From Paludibaculum fermentans (GTDB taxonomy: Bacteria; Acidobacteriota; Terriglobia; Bryobacterales; Bryobacteraceae): a stretch of DNA of 64,000 bases. Within the stretch, counting starts at the first letter, position 1. Each line of letters starts with the position of its first letter. The notes under the pieces were generated by a model. The model ran no database searches. It was not told where the DNA came from and saw only the letters and a list, made by a program, of their open reading frames with translations. Location: positions 7,703,501 to 7,767,500 of the forward strand of contig NZ_CP063849.1 of assembly GCF_015277775.1 (NCBI RefSeq), read 5' to 3'. The position numbers were made by a program, and so were the translations under genes. Positions 23,925-32,435 of this stretch are shown in pieces.

Positions 23925-26900
23925 ATGAGCTTAGTGGAGGGGTCCCTCGACCTCGGATTCGGCGTGGTCTTTGAAGAGCTTTACGGGCGGGATGGACTGG
24001 GCAAGCTGGACGAACGCTTTACGCAGTATCTGCGGAGTGGCGACGGCGAATTGTGCACCCGGTTTGAGGGGGCGCGGGTCAATCCGGCGTCCCTGACGCC
24101 CAAGGAACAATCGGCTCTCATTCTGGCCCTCGCCCCGCATCTGGAAGATTTTCTCGGTGAGTTGTTCGGCATCGGGCCGGAGCTGCAGGCATTGCGGCAG
24201 AGGCATCACCGCCTGGCGCCGATGCTGGCGCTGAAGCGGCAGTTTGTCGTCAAAAAAGCGATCTCGGGCGTCACGGCGGAGATGGCGGAAGAGATTGACG
24301 GTCCCGCGCTTGTAGCTCAACTGGCGGTGCTGTTTGGCGAGCCGGTGACGGACGATTCGTACACGAGGCACGTGAGCGCATGGCTCGCGGCTGAGGAACA
24401 ACATCTATCCGAACTGGTGCTGGCCGGACAATACGCAGCGTGGGCGGCCCTGTCGGCGGAGGGCCGGAAGCAGCATTACAAGGGCGTGCTGTTCCGCACT
24501 CCGCACAAGCTGGTGATGGAGCACCTCGTCGATGTCGAAATCGAGGAGAAGGACGGCGTTCCGCGATTCCGGTTGCCGGATGACGAACTGCGCCACCGCG
24601 AGGGGTTTGCGCTGACCGACGCCGGCATGGACCTGCCGCGCGCGGTGGGCCAGGCGCACTACTGCATCAAGTGCCACAACCAGGGGAAAGACAGCTGTTC
24701 GACCGGGCTGCGCGAGAAGTCGGGCGAGTTCAAGAAGACCGTCTTTGGAGTGACCCTGGCGGGCTGCCCGCTGGAAGAGAAGATCTCCGAGATGAATGTG
24801 CTGAAGGAGCAGGGCTGCCCCATCGGTGCGCTGGCGACGGTGACGATCGACAATCCGCTGACGGCGGCTACCGGGCACCGCATCTGCAACGACTGCATGA
24901 AGTCGTGCATTTACCAGAAGCAGGAGCCGGTGGACATCCCGCAGGTGGAGACCCGGACGTTGAAGGACGTCCTTGAACTGCCGTGGGGCTTCGAGATCTA
25001 CAGCCTGCTGACGCGCTGGAATCCGTTGAACTTCGACCGGCCGCTGCCGCGGGCGGCGACAGGGTACAAGGTGCTGGTGGTCGGGCTGGGTCCGGCCGGC
25101 TTCGGCCTGGCTCACCACCTGATGAACGACGGCCACAGCGTGGTTGCGGTGGACGGGCTGAAGATCGAGCCGTTGCCCGCGCCTGTGAGCGGCGTCGACG
25201 CCTTGGGGCAGAGGCATCGGTTCCACCCGATCCGCGACATCCACGAGCTGTATGAAGGCCTGGGCGAGCGCGCGATGGCCGGGTTTGGCGGCGTGGCGGA
25301 ATATGGCATCACGGTCCGCTGGGACAAGAACTTCCTCAAAATTGTCCGGCTGCTGCTGGAGCGGCGGGCGGAGTTCAGCATGTTCGGCGGGGTGCGCTTC
25401 GGCGGGACGCTGACCATCGAGAGCGCGTTCGCGATGGGCTTCGACCACATCGCGCTGTGCATGGGCGCGGGCAAGCCAACGGTGATCCCGATGAAGAACG
25501 GGTTGGCGCGCGGCGTGCGCCAGGCGTCGGATTTCCTGATGGCGCTGCAGTTAACCGGAGCGGCCAAGCGGGACTCCGTGGCGAACCTGCAGGTGCAGTT
25601 GCCGGTGGTGGTGATCGGCGGCGGGTTGACGGCTGTCGATACCGCGACGGAGTCGTTGGCGTACTACCCGGTGCAGGTGGAGAAGTTCCTGCAGCGGTAC
25701 GAGACGCTGGTGGTGGAGCGCGGCGAGGCTGCGGTTCGCGCCGGCTGGAACGAGGAAGAGAAGATTACCGGCGAGGAGTTCCTGGAGCATGCGCGAGCGC
25801 TGCGCCGGGAGCGGGCGCTGGCCGGGCAGGAGGGCCGCGAGCCGAACTTCATTCCCCTGTTGAATGAGTGGGGCGGTGTGACCATCGCCTACCGGCGGCG
25901 TCTGATTGATGCGCCCAGCTACACGCTGAACCACGAAGAGGTCGCGCTGGCCCTGCAGGAAGGCATCCGCTTCGCTGAGTTGCTGACGCCGACTGAGGTG
26001 GAGGTGGACCGGTTCGGACACTGCTCCGCGCTGCGCCTCAAGCGCGACGGGCAGACGGTGGTGCTGCCGGCCAAAACGATCCTGGTGGCGGCGGGCACGC
26101 AGCCCAATACCGTGCTGGGCCGTGAGGATCCGGAGAATGTGACGATCCAGGGCCGGAACTTCCAGGCTGTGGATGAGGAAGGTCACCCGGTGAAGCCGGA
26201 GATCGTTTCCAAACCGGCCGTATCGCGTGTACTGACATCGATCCGGGCCGACGGGCGGGCCATCAGCTTCTTCGGCGACCTGCATCCGTCGTATGCGGGC
26301 AACGTGGTGAAGGCCATGGGCGGCGCCAAACAGGGCTATCCCGTGGTGACGAAGATCCTGTCGCGCCGAGTGTCCACCGGGCCCACGCCCGAGGAGCTGT
26401 TTGCCAAGCTGAACGACGAACTGCGAGCCACGGTGGACGAAGTGATCCGGCTGACGCCGAACATTGTCGAGGTAGTGGTGCGGGCGCCCCTGGCGGCGCG
26501 CGCGTTCCTGCCGGGGCAGTTCTACCGCTTGCAGAACTACGAGTCCCTGGCGGCGCGGGTGGAAGGCACCACGCTGGGGATGGAAGGGCTGGCGTTGACC
26601 GGCGCTTCGGTGGACGTCGAGAAGGGGTTGTTGTCGACGATCGTGCTGGAGATGGGCGGGTCGTCGGATCTGTGCGCCCTGTTGAAGCCGGGCGAACCGG
26701 TGATCCTGATGGGCCCGACGGGCACTCCGACGGAGACTCCGGAACACGAGACGGCGCTGCTGGTGGGCGGCGGATTGGGCAACGCGGTGCTGTTCTCGAT
26801 TGGCCAGGCGCTGCGGCACAAGGGCTCGCGGGTGGTCTATTTCGCCGGCTACAAGAAGCTGGCGGATCGCTACAAGGTGGAAGAGATCGAGCAGGCGGCG

Positions 26901-27416
26901 GACGTGATTGTGTGGTGCTGCGACGAGGCTCCGGGCTTCGCTCCGAACCGGCCGGGTGACCACACCTTCGTGGGCAACATCGTCGAGGCGATGCTGGCCT
27001 ACGCGCGCGGGTCGCTGGGCGAGGCGCAGATCCCGCTGACCGAAGTGGACCGCGTGGTGGCCATCGGGTCCGATGGCATGATGCGCGCGGTGGCGGAGTC
27101 GAGGCATGGCGTACTGGCTCCGTACCTGAAGAAGGAGCACCATGCGATCGGCAGTATCAACTCCCCCATGCAGTGCATGATGAAGGAGATCTGCGCGCAA
27201 TGCCTGCAGCAGCACAAGAACCCGCTCACGGGTGAAGAGACCGTGGTGTTCTCGTGTTTCAACCAGGACCAGTCGCTGGACCTGGTCGATTTCGGCAACC
27301 TGCGGGCGCGGCTGGCACAGAACGGCGTGCAGGAGAAACTGACCCGCCAATGGATCGACCGGAGCCTGGTGGCGGGCGGGTATAGGGAGATATCCCGTTA
27401 CAAGCCTGTGGTTTAG
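23925..27416 (+). CDS. fused GltD-like/PyrK-like FAD oxidoreductase (Nfn-type architecture)
   Basis: 1163 residues. Residues 1-240 are helical. Residues about 245-345 carry cysteines for two 4Fe-4S clusters (C247, C250 and C258 in YCIKCHNQGKDSC, then GCPLEEK, GCPIG and CNDCMKSC). Residues about 380-800 form a GltD-like flavin domain with VLVVGLGPAGFGLAHHL for FAD and VVVIGGGLTAVDTATESL for the nicotinamide. Residues about 840-1163 are a ferredoxin-reductase/PyrK-like domain: FLPGQFYRLQNY, TALLVGGGLGNAVLFSIG and a C-terminal 2Fe-2S set C1084, C1090, C1093, C1111. The two halves match the large and small subunits of NfnAB/SudAB, fused with the GltD-like half first. It may couple NAD(P)H and ferredoxin. 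It is divergent from lipA; GGAG precedes ATG 23925. Confidence 0.85.
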   Translation: MSLVEGSLDLGFGVVFEELYGRDGLGKLDERFTQYLRSGDGELCTRFEGARVNPASLTPKEQSALILALAPHLEDFLGELFGIGPELQALRQRHHRLAPMLALKRQFVVKKAISGVTAEMAEEIDGPALVAQLAVLFGEPVTDDSYTRHVSAWLAAEEQHLSELVLAGQYAAWAALSAEGRKQHYKGVLFRTPHKLVMEHLVDVEIEEKDGVPRFRLPDDELRHREGFALTDAGMDLPRAVGQAHYCIKCHNQGKDSCSTGLREKSGEFKKTVFGVTLAGCPLEEKISEMNVLKEQGCPIGALATVTIDNPLTAATGHRICNDCMKSCIYQKQEPVDIPQVETRTLKDVLELPWGFEIYSLLTRWNPLNFDRPLPRAATGYKVLVVGLGPAGFGLAHHLMNDGHSVVAVDGLKIEPLPAPVSGVDALGQRHRFHPIRDIHELYEGLGERAMAGFGGVAEYGITVRWDKNFLKIVRLLLERRAEFSMFGGVRFGGTLTIESAFAMGFDHIALCMGAGKPTVIPMKNGLARGVRQASDFLMALQLTGAAKRDSVANLQVQLPVVVIGGGLTAVDTATESLAYYPVQVEKFLQRYETLVVERGEAAVRAGWNEEEKITGEEFLEHARALRRERALAGQEGREPNFIPLLNEWGGVTIAYRRRLIDAPSYTLNHEEVALALQEGIRFAELLTPTEVEVDRFGHCSALRLKRDGQTVVLPAKTILVAAGTQPNTVLGREDPENVTIQGRNFQAVDEEGHPVKPEIVSKPAVSRVLTSIRADGRAISFFGDLHPSYAGNVVKAMGGAKQGYPVVTKILSRRVSTGPTPEELFAKLNDELRATVDEVIRLTPNIVEVVVRAPLAARAFLPGQFYRLQNYESLAARVEGTTLGMEGLALTGASVDVEKGLLSTIVLEMGGSSDLCALLKPGEPVILMGPTGTPTETPEHETALLVGGGLGNAVLFSIGQALRHKGSRVVYFAGYKKLADRYKVEEIEQAADVIVWCCDEAPGFAPNRPGDHTFVGNIVEAMLAYARGSLGEAQIPLTEVDRVVAIGSDGMMRAVAESRHGVLAPYLKKEHHAIGSINSPMQCMMKEICAQCLQQHKNPLTGEETVVFSCFNQDQSLDLVDFGNLRARLAQNGVQEKLTRQWIDRSLVAGGYREISRYKPVV

Positions 27417-27445
27417 ACAAACAAGAGTAAATCGGTAGACAAACA
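27414..27445 (+). promoter_or_regulatory. pair of 10-bp direct repeats upstream of a promoter
   Basis: TAGACAAACA occurs at 27414-27423 and again at 27436-27445, 22 bp (about two helical turns) apart, ending 11 bases before the -35 of the TonB-receptor promoter. This is the layout of an activator or repressor site. The first copy overlaps the stop codon of the upstream gene. Confidence 0.5.
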
Positions 27446-27456
27446 CCACTTTCTCA

Positions 27457-27486
27457 TTGACACGCGCGGGCGGCGCGGCCTATCAT
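27457..27486 (+). promoter_or_regulatory. sigma-70 promoter of the TonB-receptor/sulfatase operon
   Basis: A perfect -35 TTGACA (27457-27462), an 18-bp spacer and -10 TATCAT (27481-27486). The leader to ATG 27603 would be about 110 nt. Confidence 0.7.
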
Positions 27487-27602
27487 GCCAGTGATAGCTT
27501 CAGTATTCAGACTCGCTCGTCTCTGTTGACCAGCACCGCCCGCGCGATGGCTCCTCCGCGATAAGCAGCCCTTAAGTCGCCGGAAAACCAAAAAGGGAGC
27601 CT

Positions 27603-30600
27603 ATGTCCACACGCAGTTTTCCAGTCAAAGCCCGAAGTGTATTCACTCTTCTGGGACGGGCCGCTCTGGCCATTTCCCTCTCTCTCCTGTTTGCCCACAT
27701 TGCGCGGGCCCAATCGGCCAGCGGGCTGACCGGCGTTGTGCTGGACCCCAGCGCGCTGCGGCTGGCGAACGTAAAGGTCACCGTCCAAGCACTGGACACG
27801 GGCGATACGCGCTCGCTGCTGACGAATGCGGAGGGCGAGTACAACGTGGCGCCGCTGCAGCCGGGCCGCTATGAGGTTTCGGCGGAACTGCCGGGGTTCC
27901 AGCGCTACAGCCAGAAGGGCATCACGCTGGAACTGGGCCGCGTGGCGCGCATCGACATCACGCTACAGGTTGGGCACGTCAGCGAGTCGGTCGATGTCGT
28001 GGCGGAGAACCAGCTCATCGAGTCCGAGACGGCGACGGTGGGGCAGTTCATCGAGAACAAGACCGTCCGCGACATGCCCATCAACGGGCGGCGGGTGGGC
28101 GATCTGCTCAAGCTGATGGGCAATGCGGTGTATATCTCGGGCGATGTGATCAGGCCGCGTGTGACGGTGGCGGGCAGCCGCGGCGATCAGCAGCAGTGGC
28201 TGCTGGATGGTGTAAACGCCTCGAACGTGGCTCTGGAGATTCCACAGGCGCTGTTCAATCCGCCGGTGGAGTCGGTGCAGGAGGTGCGGGTCCAGCAGAA
28301 CAACTACTCAGCCGAGTTTGGGAACACGGCGGGTGGTGTGGTGAGCGTCATCACGCGCTCAGGCACGAACCAGTTCCACGGCAGCGCCTATGAGTTCTTC
28401 CGCAACGATGCCATGGACGCCAGGAACTTCTTCTCGGCGCAGAAGGCTCCGCTGCGGTACAACATCTTCGGGTTGACGGCGGGCGGGCCGATCATCAAGA
28501 ACAAGACCTTCTTCTTCAGTTCGAACGAGTGGCAGATCCAGCGCATTGGCCTGACTCGTGTTTACACGGTGCCGACAGCGGCGCAGAAGGCCGGGGACTT
28601 CTCGCAGACGCTGACGGCGGCGGGCGCGCTGGTGCCGATCTACGATCCGGCGACGACCCGCGCGGATCCGGCCAATCCGGCGCGGACGATTCGCGATCCG
28701 TTTGTGGGCAACATCATTCCGTCGAACCGGCTGGACCCGGTGGGCGCGAAGATTGCGGGCTACTACCCGGCTGCGACGCGGGCGGCGGCGAATCTGGCGG
28801 GGGCGAACAATTTCGCGCGGAACGGGTCGACGAACCTGAATCTGACGACGTGGACGACGAAGGTGGATCACCTTCTCAACGACAATTCGCGGCTGGGGTT
28901 CCGGATGGTGCTGCACAACTTCCCGACGGATACGGCGGCGACATTCGACAACCCGGCGGCGGATCCGGACGGGTCGATCACGACGCGCCGGGCGTACAGC
29001 TTCCTGGGGACGTACACGCGGAATTTCGGCAGCCGGGCGGTGAACGATCTCCGGTTCAACTACCAGCCGCGGCGGTTCCGGCAGGACACGCTGAGCATTG
29101 GCGGCAACTGGCCGGCGCAGTTGGGCCTGAAGGGCGTGACGGGATCGGCGTTCCCGCAGGTAACGGCGTCCGGCTATGTGACTCTGGGGGCGGGCACGCA
29201 GCAGCGCATCCAGACTCCGATCCGGGATACGGACATCGTGGATGTATACAGCCTGCTGCTGGGCAAGCACTCGATCAAGATTGGCGGCGAGGCGCGGTTC
29301 GGCCAGAACCAGGACGACCTCAACAGCCTGACTTCGGGTTCGATCGGGTTCGGTCCGCAACTGACGGCTCTTTCGGGCACGACCAGCGGCGGCAACGCGA
29401 TTGCGAGCCTGCTGCTGGGCACGGCTCTTTCGGGCAAGATCCAGGACACCGACATTCTGAACCGGCACGCGGCTTACTACGCGGCTTTCGTCCAGGACGA
29501 CTGGAAGGTGACGCGCAGTTTCACATTGAACGTGGGCGTGCGCTGGGAGACGCACACGCCGCGAGTGGATGCGAATAACCGCCAGAACTCGTTCGACACG
29601 ACGAAGATCAATCCGGTCTCGGGGACGCCGGGTGTGGTGACCTTCGCGGGACGGGACGGTCTGGGATCGAAGGTCTACAACTCGGATTACGTGAACTTCG
29701 GGCCGCGCATCGGGTTTGCCTGGAAGCCGTCCGAGCGGCGGAGCCTGGTGGTGCGCTCCGGATATGGAGTGTACTTCGGACCTCCCGTGCCCGGGTCGAA
29801 TACAGCCAGTGCCGGGTTTGAGACCAGCGGTGACTACAGTTCGCCGGACAGCGGCAACACGGCTGCGTTCCTGCTGAGCAACGGTTTCCCGGCGACGGTG
29901 CCGCAGGTGCTGAACAGCGGATTCGGGGCGGTGCCGGTGGGCTCGGCCGTACGGCTGGCTCCGGTGTATATCGGGCAGGACCGGCAACTGGGCTACTCGC
30001 AGCAGTGGAATTTCTCGGTGCAGCAGGAGCTGCGCGGGAACATCGTGGCGGAGGTGTCGTACCTGGGCAACGTGGGGCACAAGCTGCCGGCTCCGGACAC
30101 GAGCATCAACCAGGTGCGGCCGGAGTTGCTGCTGGGCGCGGGTTCGGCGCAGACACGGCGGCCGTTCCCGCAGTTCGGCAACGTCACACTGCTGACGCCG
30201 ATGTGGGGCAACTCCACTTATCACGGGCTGAATGTGAAGGTGGAGAAGCGCTTCTCCAATGGGCTGAACTTCCTGACGAACTACACCTGGTCGAAGTTCA
30301 TCGACGATGTGGCGTCGAGCTTTGAAGTGGGCGCGGTGCCCTCGGGCTACCAGGACTTGTACAACCGGCGGGCGGATAAGTCGCTGTCGGGGAACGATGT
30401 GCGGAACCGGCTGGCGGTGAGTTCGGTGTATGAACTGCCGTGGGGCCGCGGCCGGAAGCTGCTGAACCAGGGCCTGTTGTCGAATCTGGTGGGTGGCTGG
30501 AACCTGGGTGCGATCCTGATTGCGCAGGCGGGCAGCCCGTTTGGCCTGGTGACGCAGACGAACACGAGCAACGCGTTCAATCCGGGACCGCAGCGGGTGA

Positions 30601-30935
30601 ACGTCCTGAAGGATCCCTCGTTGCCGGCGGACCAGCGGACGGTGGCGCGTTGGTTCGATACGACGGCGGTGGCGGCTCCGGCGGCTAACACCTTCGGGAA
30701 CTCGTCACGGGCTTTGCTGACAGGCCCGGGGCTGCTGAACCTGGACGTCTCGCTGCTGAAGAACTTCCGGTTCAAGGAGACCGGCAACGTGCAGTTCCGG
30801 GCGGAGTCGCTGAACGTGGCGAATCACACAAACTTCCAGGCGCCCGGGCGGTCGCTGGGGGCGGCGAACTTCGGTGCGATCAGTTCGGCGCTGCCGGCGC
30901 GCGTGATGCAGTTGGGATTGAAGGTGGAGTTCTAG
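27603..30935 (+). CDS. Oar-like TonB-dependent receptor with N-terminal carboxypeptidase-regulatory domain
   Basis: 1110 residues. A signal peptide ends near residue 38 (LFAHIARAQ). Residues about 42-120 are a carboxypeptidase-regulatory-like beta-sandwich (GLTGVVLDPSALRLANV, GEYNVAPLQPGRYEV). The plug follows, with QQQWLLDGVNASNV and GGVVSVITRSGTNQFHGS. The remainder is an outer-membrane barrel ending in a short amphipathic strand with terminal Phe (MQLGLKVEF). This is the common acidobacterial receptor class, thought to import oligosaccharides or other large ligands with TonB energy. GGGAG precedes ATG 27603. The sulfatase gene begins directly after its stop, pointing to a sulfated ligand. 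Confidence 0.93.
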   Translation: MSTRSFPVKARSVFTLLGRAALAISLSLLFAHIARAQSASGLTGVVLDPSALRLANVKVTVQALDTGDTRSLLTNAEGEYNVAPLQPGRYEVSAELPGFQRYSQKGITLELGRVARIDITLQVGHVSESVDVVAENQLIESETATVGQFIENKTVRDMPINGRRVGDLLKLMGNAVYISGDVIRPRVTVAGSRGDQQQWLLDGVNASNVALEIPQALFNPPVESVQEVRVQQNNYSAEFGNTAGGVVSVITRSGTNQFHGSAYEFFRNDAMDARNFFSAQKAPLRYNIFGLTAGGPIIKNKTFFFSSNEWQIQRIGLTRVYTVPTAAQKAGDFSQTLTAAGALVPIYDPATTRADPANPARTIRDPFVGNIIPSNRLDPVGAKIAGYYPAATRAAANLAGANNFARNGSTNLNLTTWTTKVDHLLNDNSRLGFRMVLHNFPTDTAATFDNPAADPDGSITTRRAYSFLGTYTRNFGSRAVNDLRFNYQPRRFRQDTLSIGGNWPAQLGLKGVTGSAFPQVTASGYVTLGAGTQQRIQTPIRDTDIVDVYSLLLGKHSIKIGGEARFGQNQDDLNSLTSGSIGFGPQLTALSGTTSGGNAIASLLLGTALSGKIQDTDILNRHAAYYAAFVQDDWKVTRSFTLNVGVRWETHTPRVDANNRQNSFDTTKINPVSGTPGVVTFAGRDGLGSKVYNSDYVNFGPRIGFAWKPSERRSLVVRSGYGVYFGPPVPGSNTASAGFETSGDYSSPDSGNTAAFLLSNGFPATVPQVLNSGFGAVPVGSAVRLAPVYIGQDRQLGYSQQWNFSVQQELRGNIVAEVSYLGNVGHKLPAPDTSINQVRPELLLGAGSAQTRRPFPQFGNVTLLTPMWGNSTYHGLNVKVEKRFSNGLNFLTNYTWSKFIDDVASSFEVGAVPSGYQDLYNRRADKSLSGNDVRNRLAVSSVYELPWGRGRKLLNQGLLSNLVGGWNLGAILIAQAGSPFGLVTQTNTSNAFNPGPQRVNVLKDPSLPADQRTVARWFDTTAVAAPAANTFGNSSRALLTGPGLLNLDVSLLKNFRFKETGNVQFRAESLNVANHTNFQAPGRSLGAANFGAISSALPARVMQLGLKVEF

Positions 30936-32384
30936 ATGCCGATGGAACGCCGTCAATTCCTGAGACAACTGGCGGGGGCGGCCGCGGTTCTGCCGACTGC
31001 CGCTTTCCAGGCGAGGAAGAAGCCGCTGAACTTCGTGTTCATCCTGGCTGACGACCTGGGCTGGACCGACCTGTCGTCGTTCGGGAGCCAGTTCTACGAG
31101 ACGCCGAACATCGACCGTCTCGCCCAGCAGGGTACGCGTTTCACCAACGCGTATGCCGCCTGTCCGGTCTGCTCGCCCACCCGGGCGAGCATCATGACCG
31201 GGAAATATCCGGCGCGGCTGGGCATCACGAACTACCTGCCGGGCAAGCACCCGACGCCCTATTCAAAGCTGATCGGCGTGGATTGCGTGCAGCAGTTGCC
31301 GTTGGAGGAGAAGACGATTGCCGAGGTGCTGAAGCCGGCCGGTTACCGCACCGGGCAGTTTGGCAAGTGGCATCTGGGTGGTGAGGGCTTTGGGCCGGAC
31401 CGCCAGGGGTTCGACACGACCTTTGCCGCGCAGGGTGGGGTGGGCAGCTACTTCTACCCGGGCTGGCGGGGCAAGAGCCCGGTGATCGAGGGCAAGCAGG
31501 GCGAGTACATCACAGACCGGCTGGGAGACGAGGCGGCCGCCTTCATCCAGGCGAACCGGGCGAATCCGTTCTTCGTGTACCTGCCGCATTTTGCTCCGCA
31601 TGTGCCGCTGGAGTCGAAGAAAGAGTACATCCGGAAGTACAGCGCCAAGATCCGCAGCGGCGCGCGGCATTACGATCCCGTGTACGCGGGCATGATCCAG
31701 AGCCTGGACGACAGCGTAGGCCGGGTGGTGAAGGCGGTGGAGGAGAACGGCCTGGCGGACAACACGATTGTCGTCTTCAACTCGGACAACGGCGGGTTGA
31801 GTGCCCCGGAGTGGCTGTTGAAGCCGACGACGTCGAACTGGCCCCTGCGGGAAGGGAAGGGCCACGTGTATGAGGGCGGCATTCGCGTACCGCTGATTAT
31901 CCGGGGTCCGGGTGTGCGGAAGGGCGCGGTGGACGATACGCCGATTTCGAGTGTCGACTACCTGCCGACGTTCGCCGAGTTAGCCGGTGTGCCGGCGCCT
32001 GAAGGTGTGGACGGGCGGAGTTTCGCCGCGCTGTTGCCGGCGGCGCGCCGTCTGCCGCCGAGGCCGCTGTACTGGCACTATCCGCACTACAGCAACCAAC
32101 TGGGACGGCCCGCCAGCGCGGTGCGGCTGGGCGAGTATAAGCTGATCCGGTTCCACGAAGACAATCACGTGGAGCTTTACCGCGTGACCGCGGATATCGG
32201 GGAGCAGGCGGATCTCGCCGAGACCCAGAAGGCCAAGGTGCAGGAGCTGACACGGCTGCTGGACGCGTGGCTGAAAGAGGTGGATGCGAAGTTTCCAACG
32301 CCGAATCCGAACTACGATCCGGTGCGGGAGGCGGAAGGCTATTGGTGGAAGCAGCCGGGCGCCTACGAACGGTTCGGCAAGTAA
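30936..32384 (+). CDS. Tat-exported sulfatase
   Basis: 482-residue type I sulfatase. A twin-arginine signal (ERRQFLRQLAGAAAVLP) begins the protein. The catalytic Cys79 lies in CSPTRASIMTGKYPAR, meeting the C-x-P-x-R rule for conversion to formylglycine. Calcium-site residues are in ILADDLGWTD and VVFNSDNGG; FGKWHLGG carries the conserved Lys and His. A C-terminal subdomain has WPLREGKGHVYEGGIRVPL. It requires a formylglycine-generating enzyme, not in this window. ATG 30936 abuts the receptor stop; an in-frame ATG at 30942 is possible. Its pairing with a TonB receptor suggests desulfation of an imported or surface-bound glycan. Confidence 0.93.
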   Translation: MPMERRQFLRQLAGAAAVLPTAAFQARKKPLNFVFILADDLGWTDLSSFGSQFYETPNIDRLAQQGTRFTNAYAACPVCSPTRASIMTGKYPARLGITNYLPGKHPTPYSKLIGVDCVQQLPLEEKTIAEVLKPAGYRTGQFGKWHLGGEGFGPDRQGFDTTFAAQGGVGSYFYPGWRGKSPVIEGKQGEYITDRLGDEAAAFIQANRANPFFVYLPHFAPHVPLESKKEYIRKYSAKIRSGARHYDPVYAGMIQSLDDSVGRVVKAVEENGLADNTIVVFNSDNGGLSAPEWLLKPTTSNWPLREGKGHVYEGGIRVPLIIRGPGVRKGAVDDTPISSVDYLPTFAELAGVPAPEGVDGRSFAALLPAARRLPPRPLYWHYPHYSNQLGRPASAVRLGEYKLIRFHEDNHVELYRVTADIGEQADLAETQKAKVQELTRLLDAWLKEVDAKFPTPNPNYDPVREAEGYWWKQPGAYERFGK

Positions 32385-32435
32385 TGGGAGACGCGGGGCG
32401 GTTCCGGTGGGATCCGCCCCGCGGTCGTTTTGGGG

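Noticed and set aside
25551-27449. 632-codon frame opposite the flavoprotein gene
   Set aside because: Antisense shadow of a strongly supported gene; composition is His/Arg/Gln-rich as expected from GC-rich codon bias.
28359-30224. 621-codon frame opposite the TonB receptor
   Set aside because: Antisense shadow, extremely Arg-rich, no recognisable domain.
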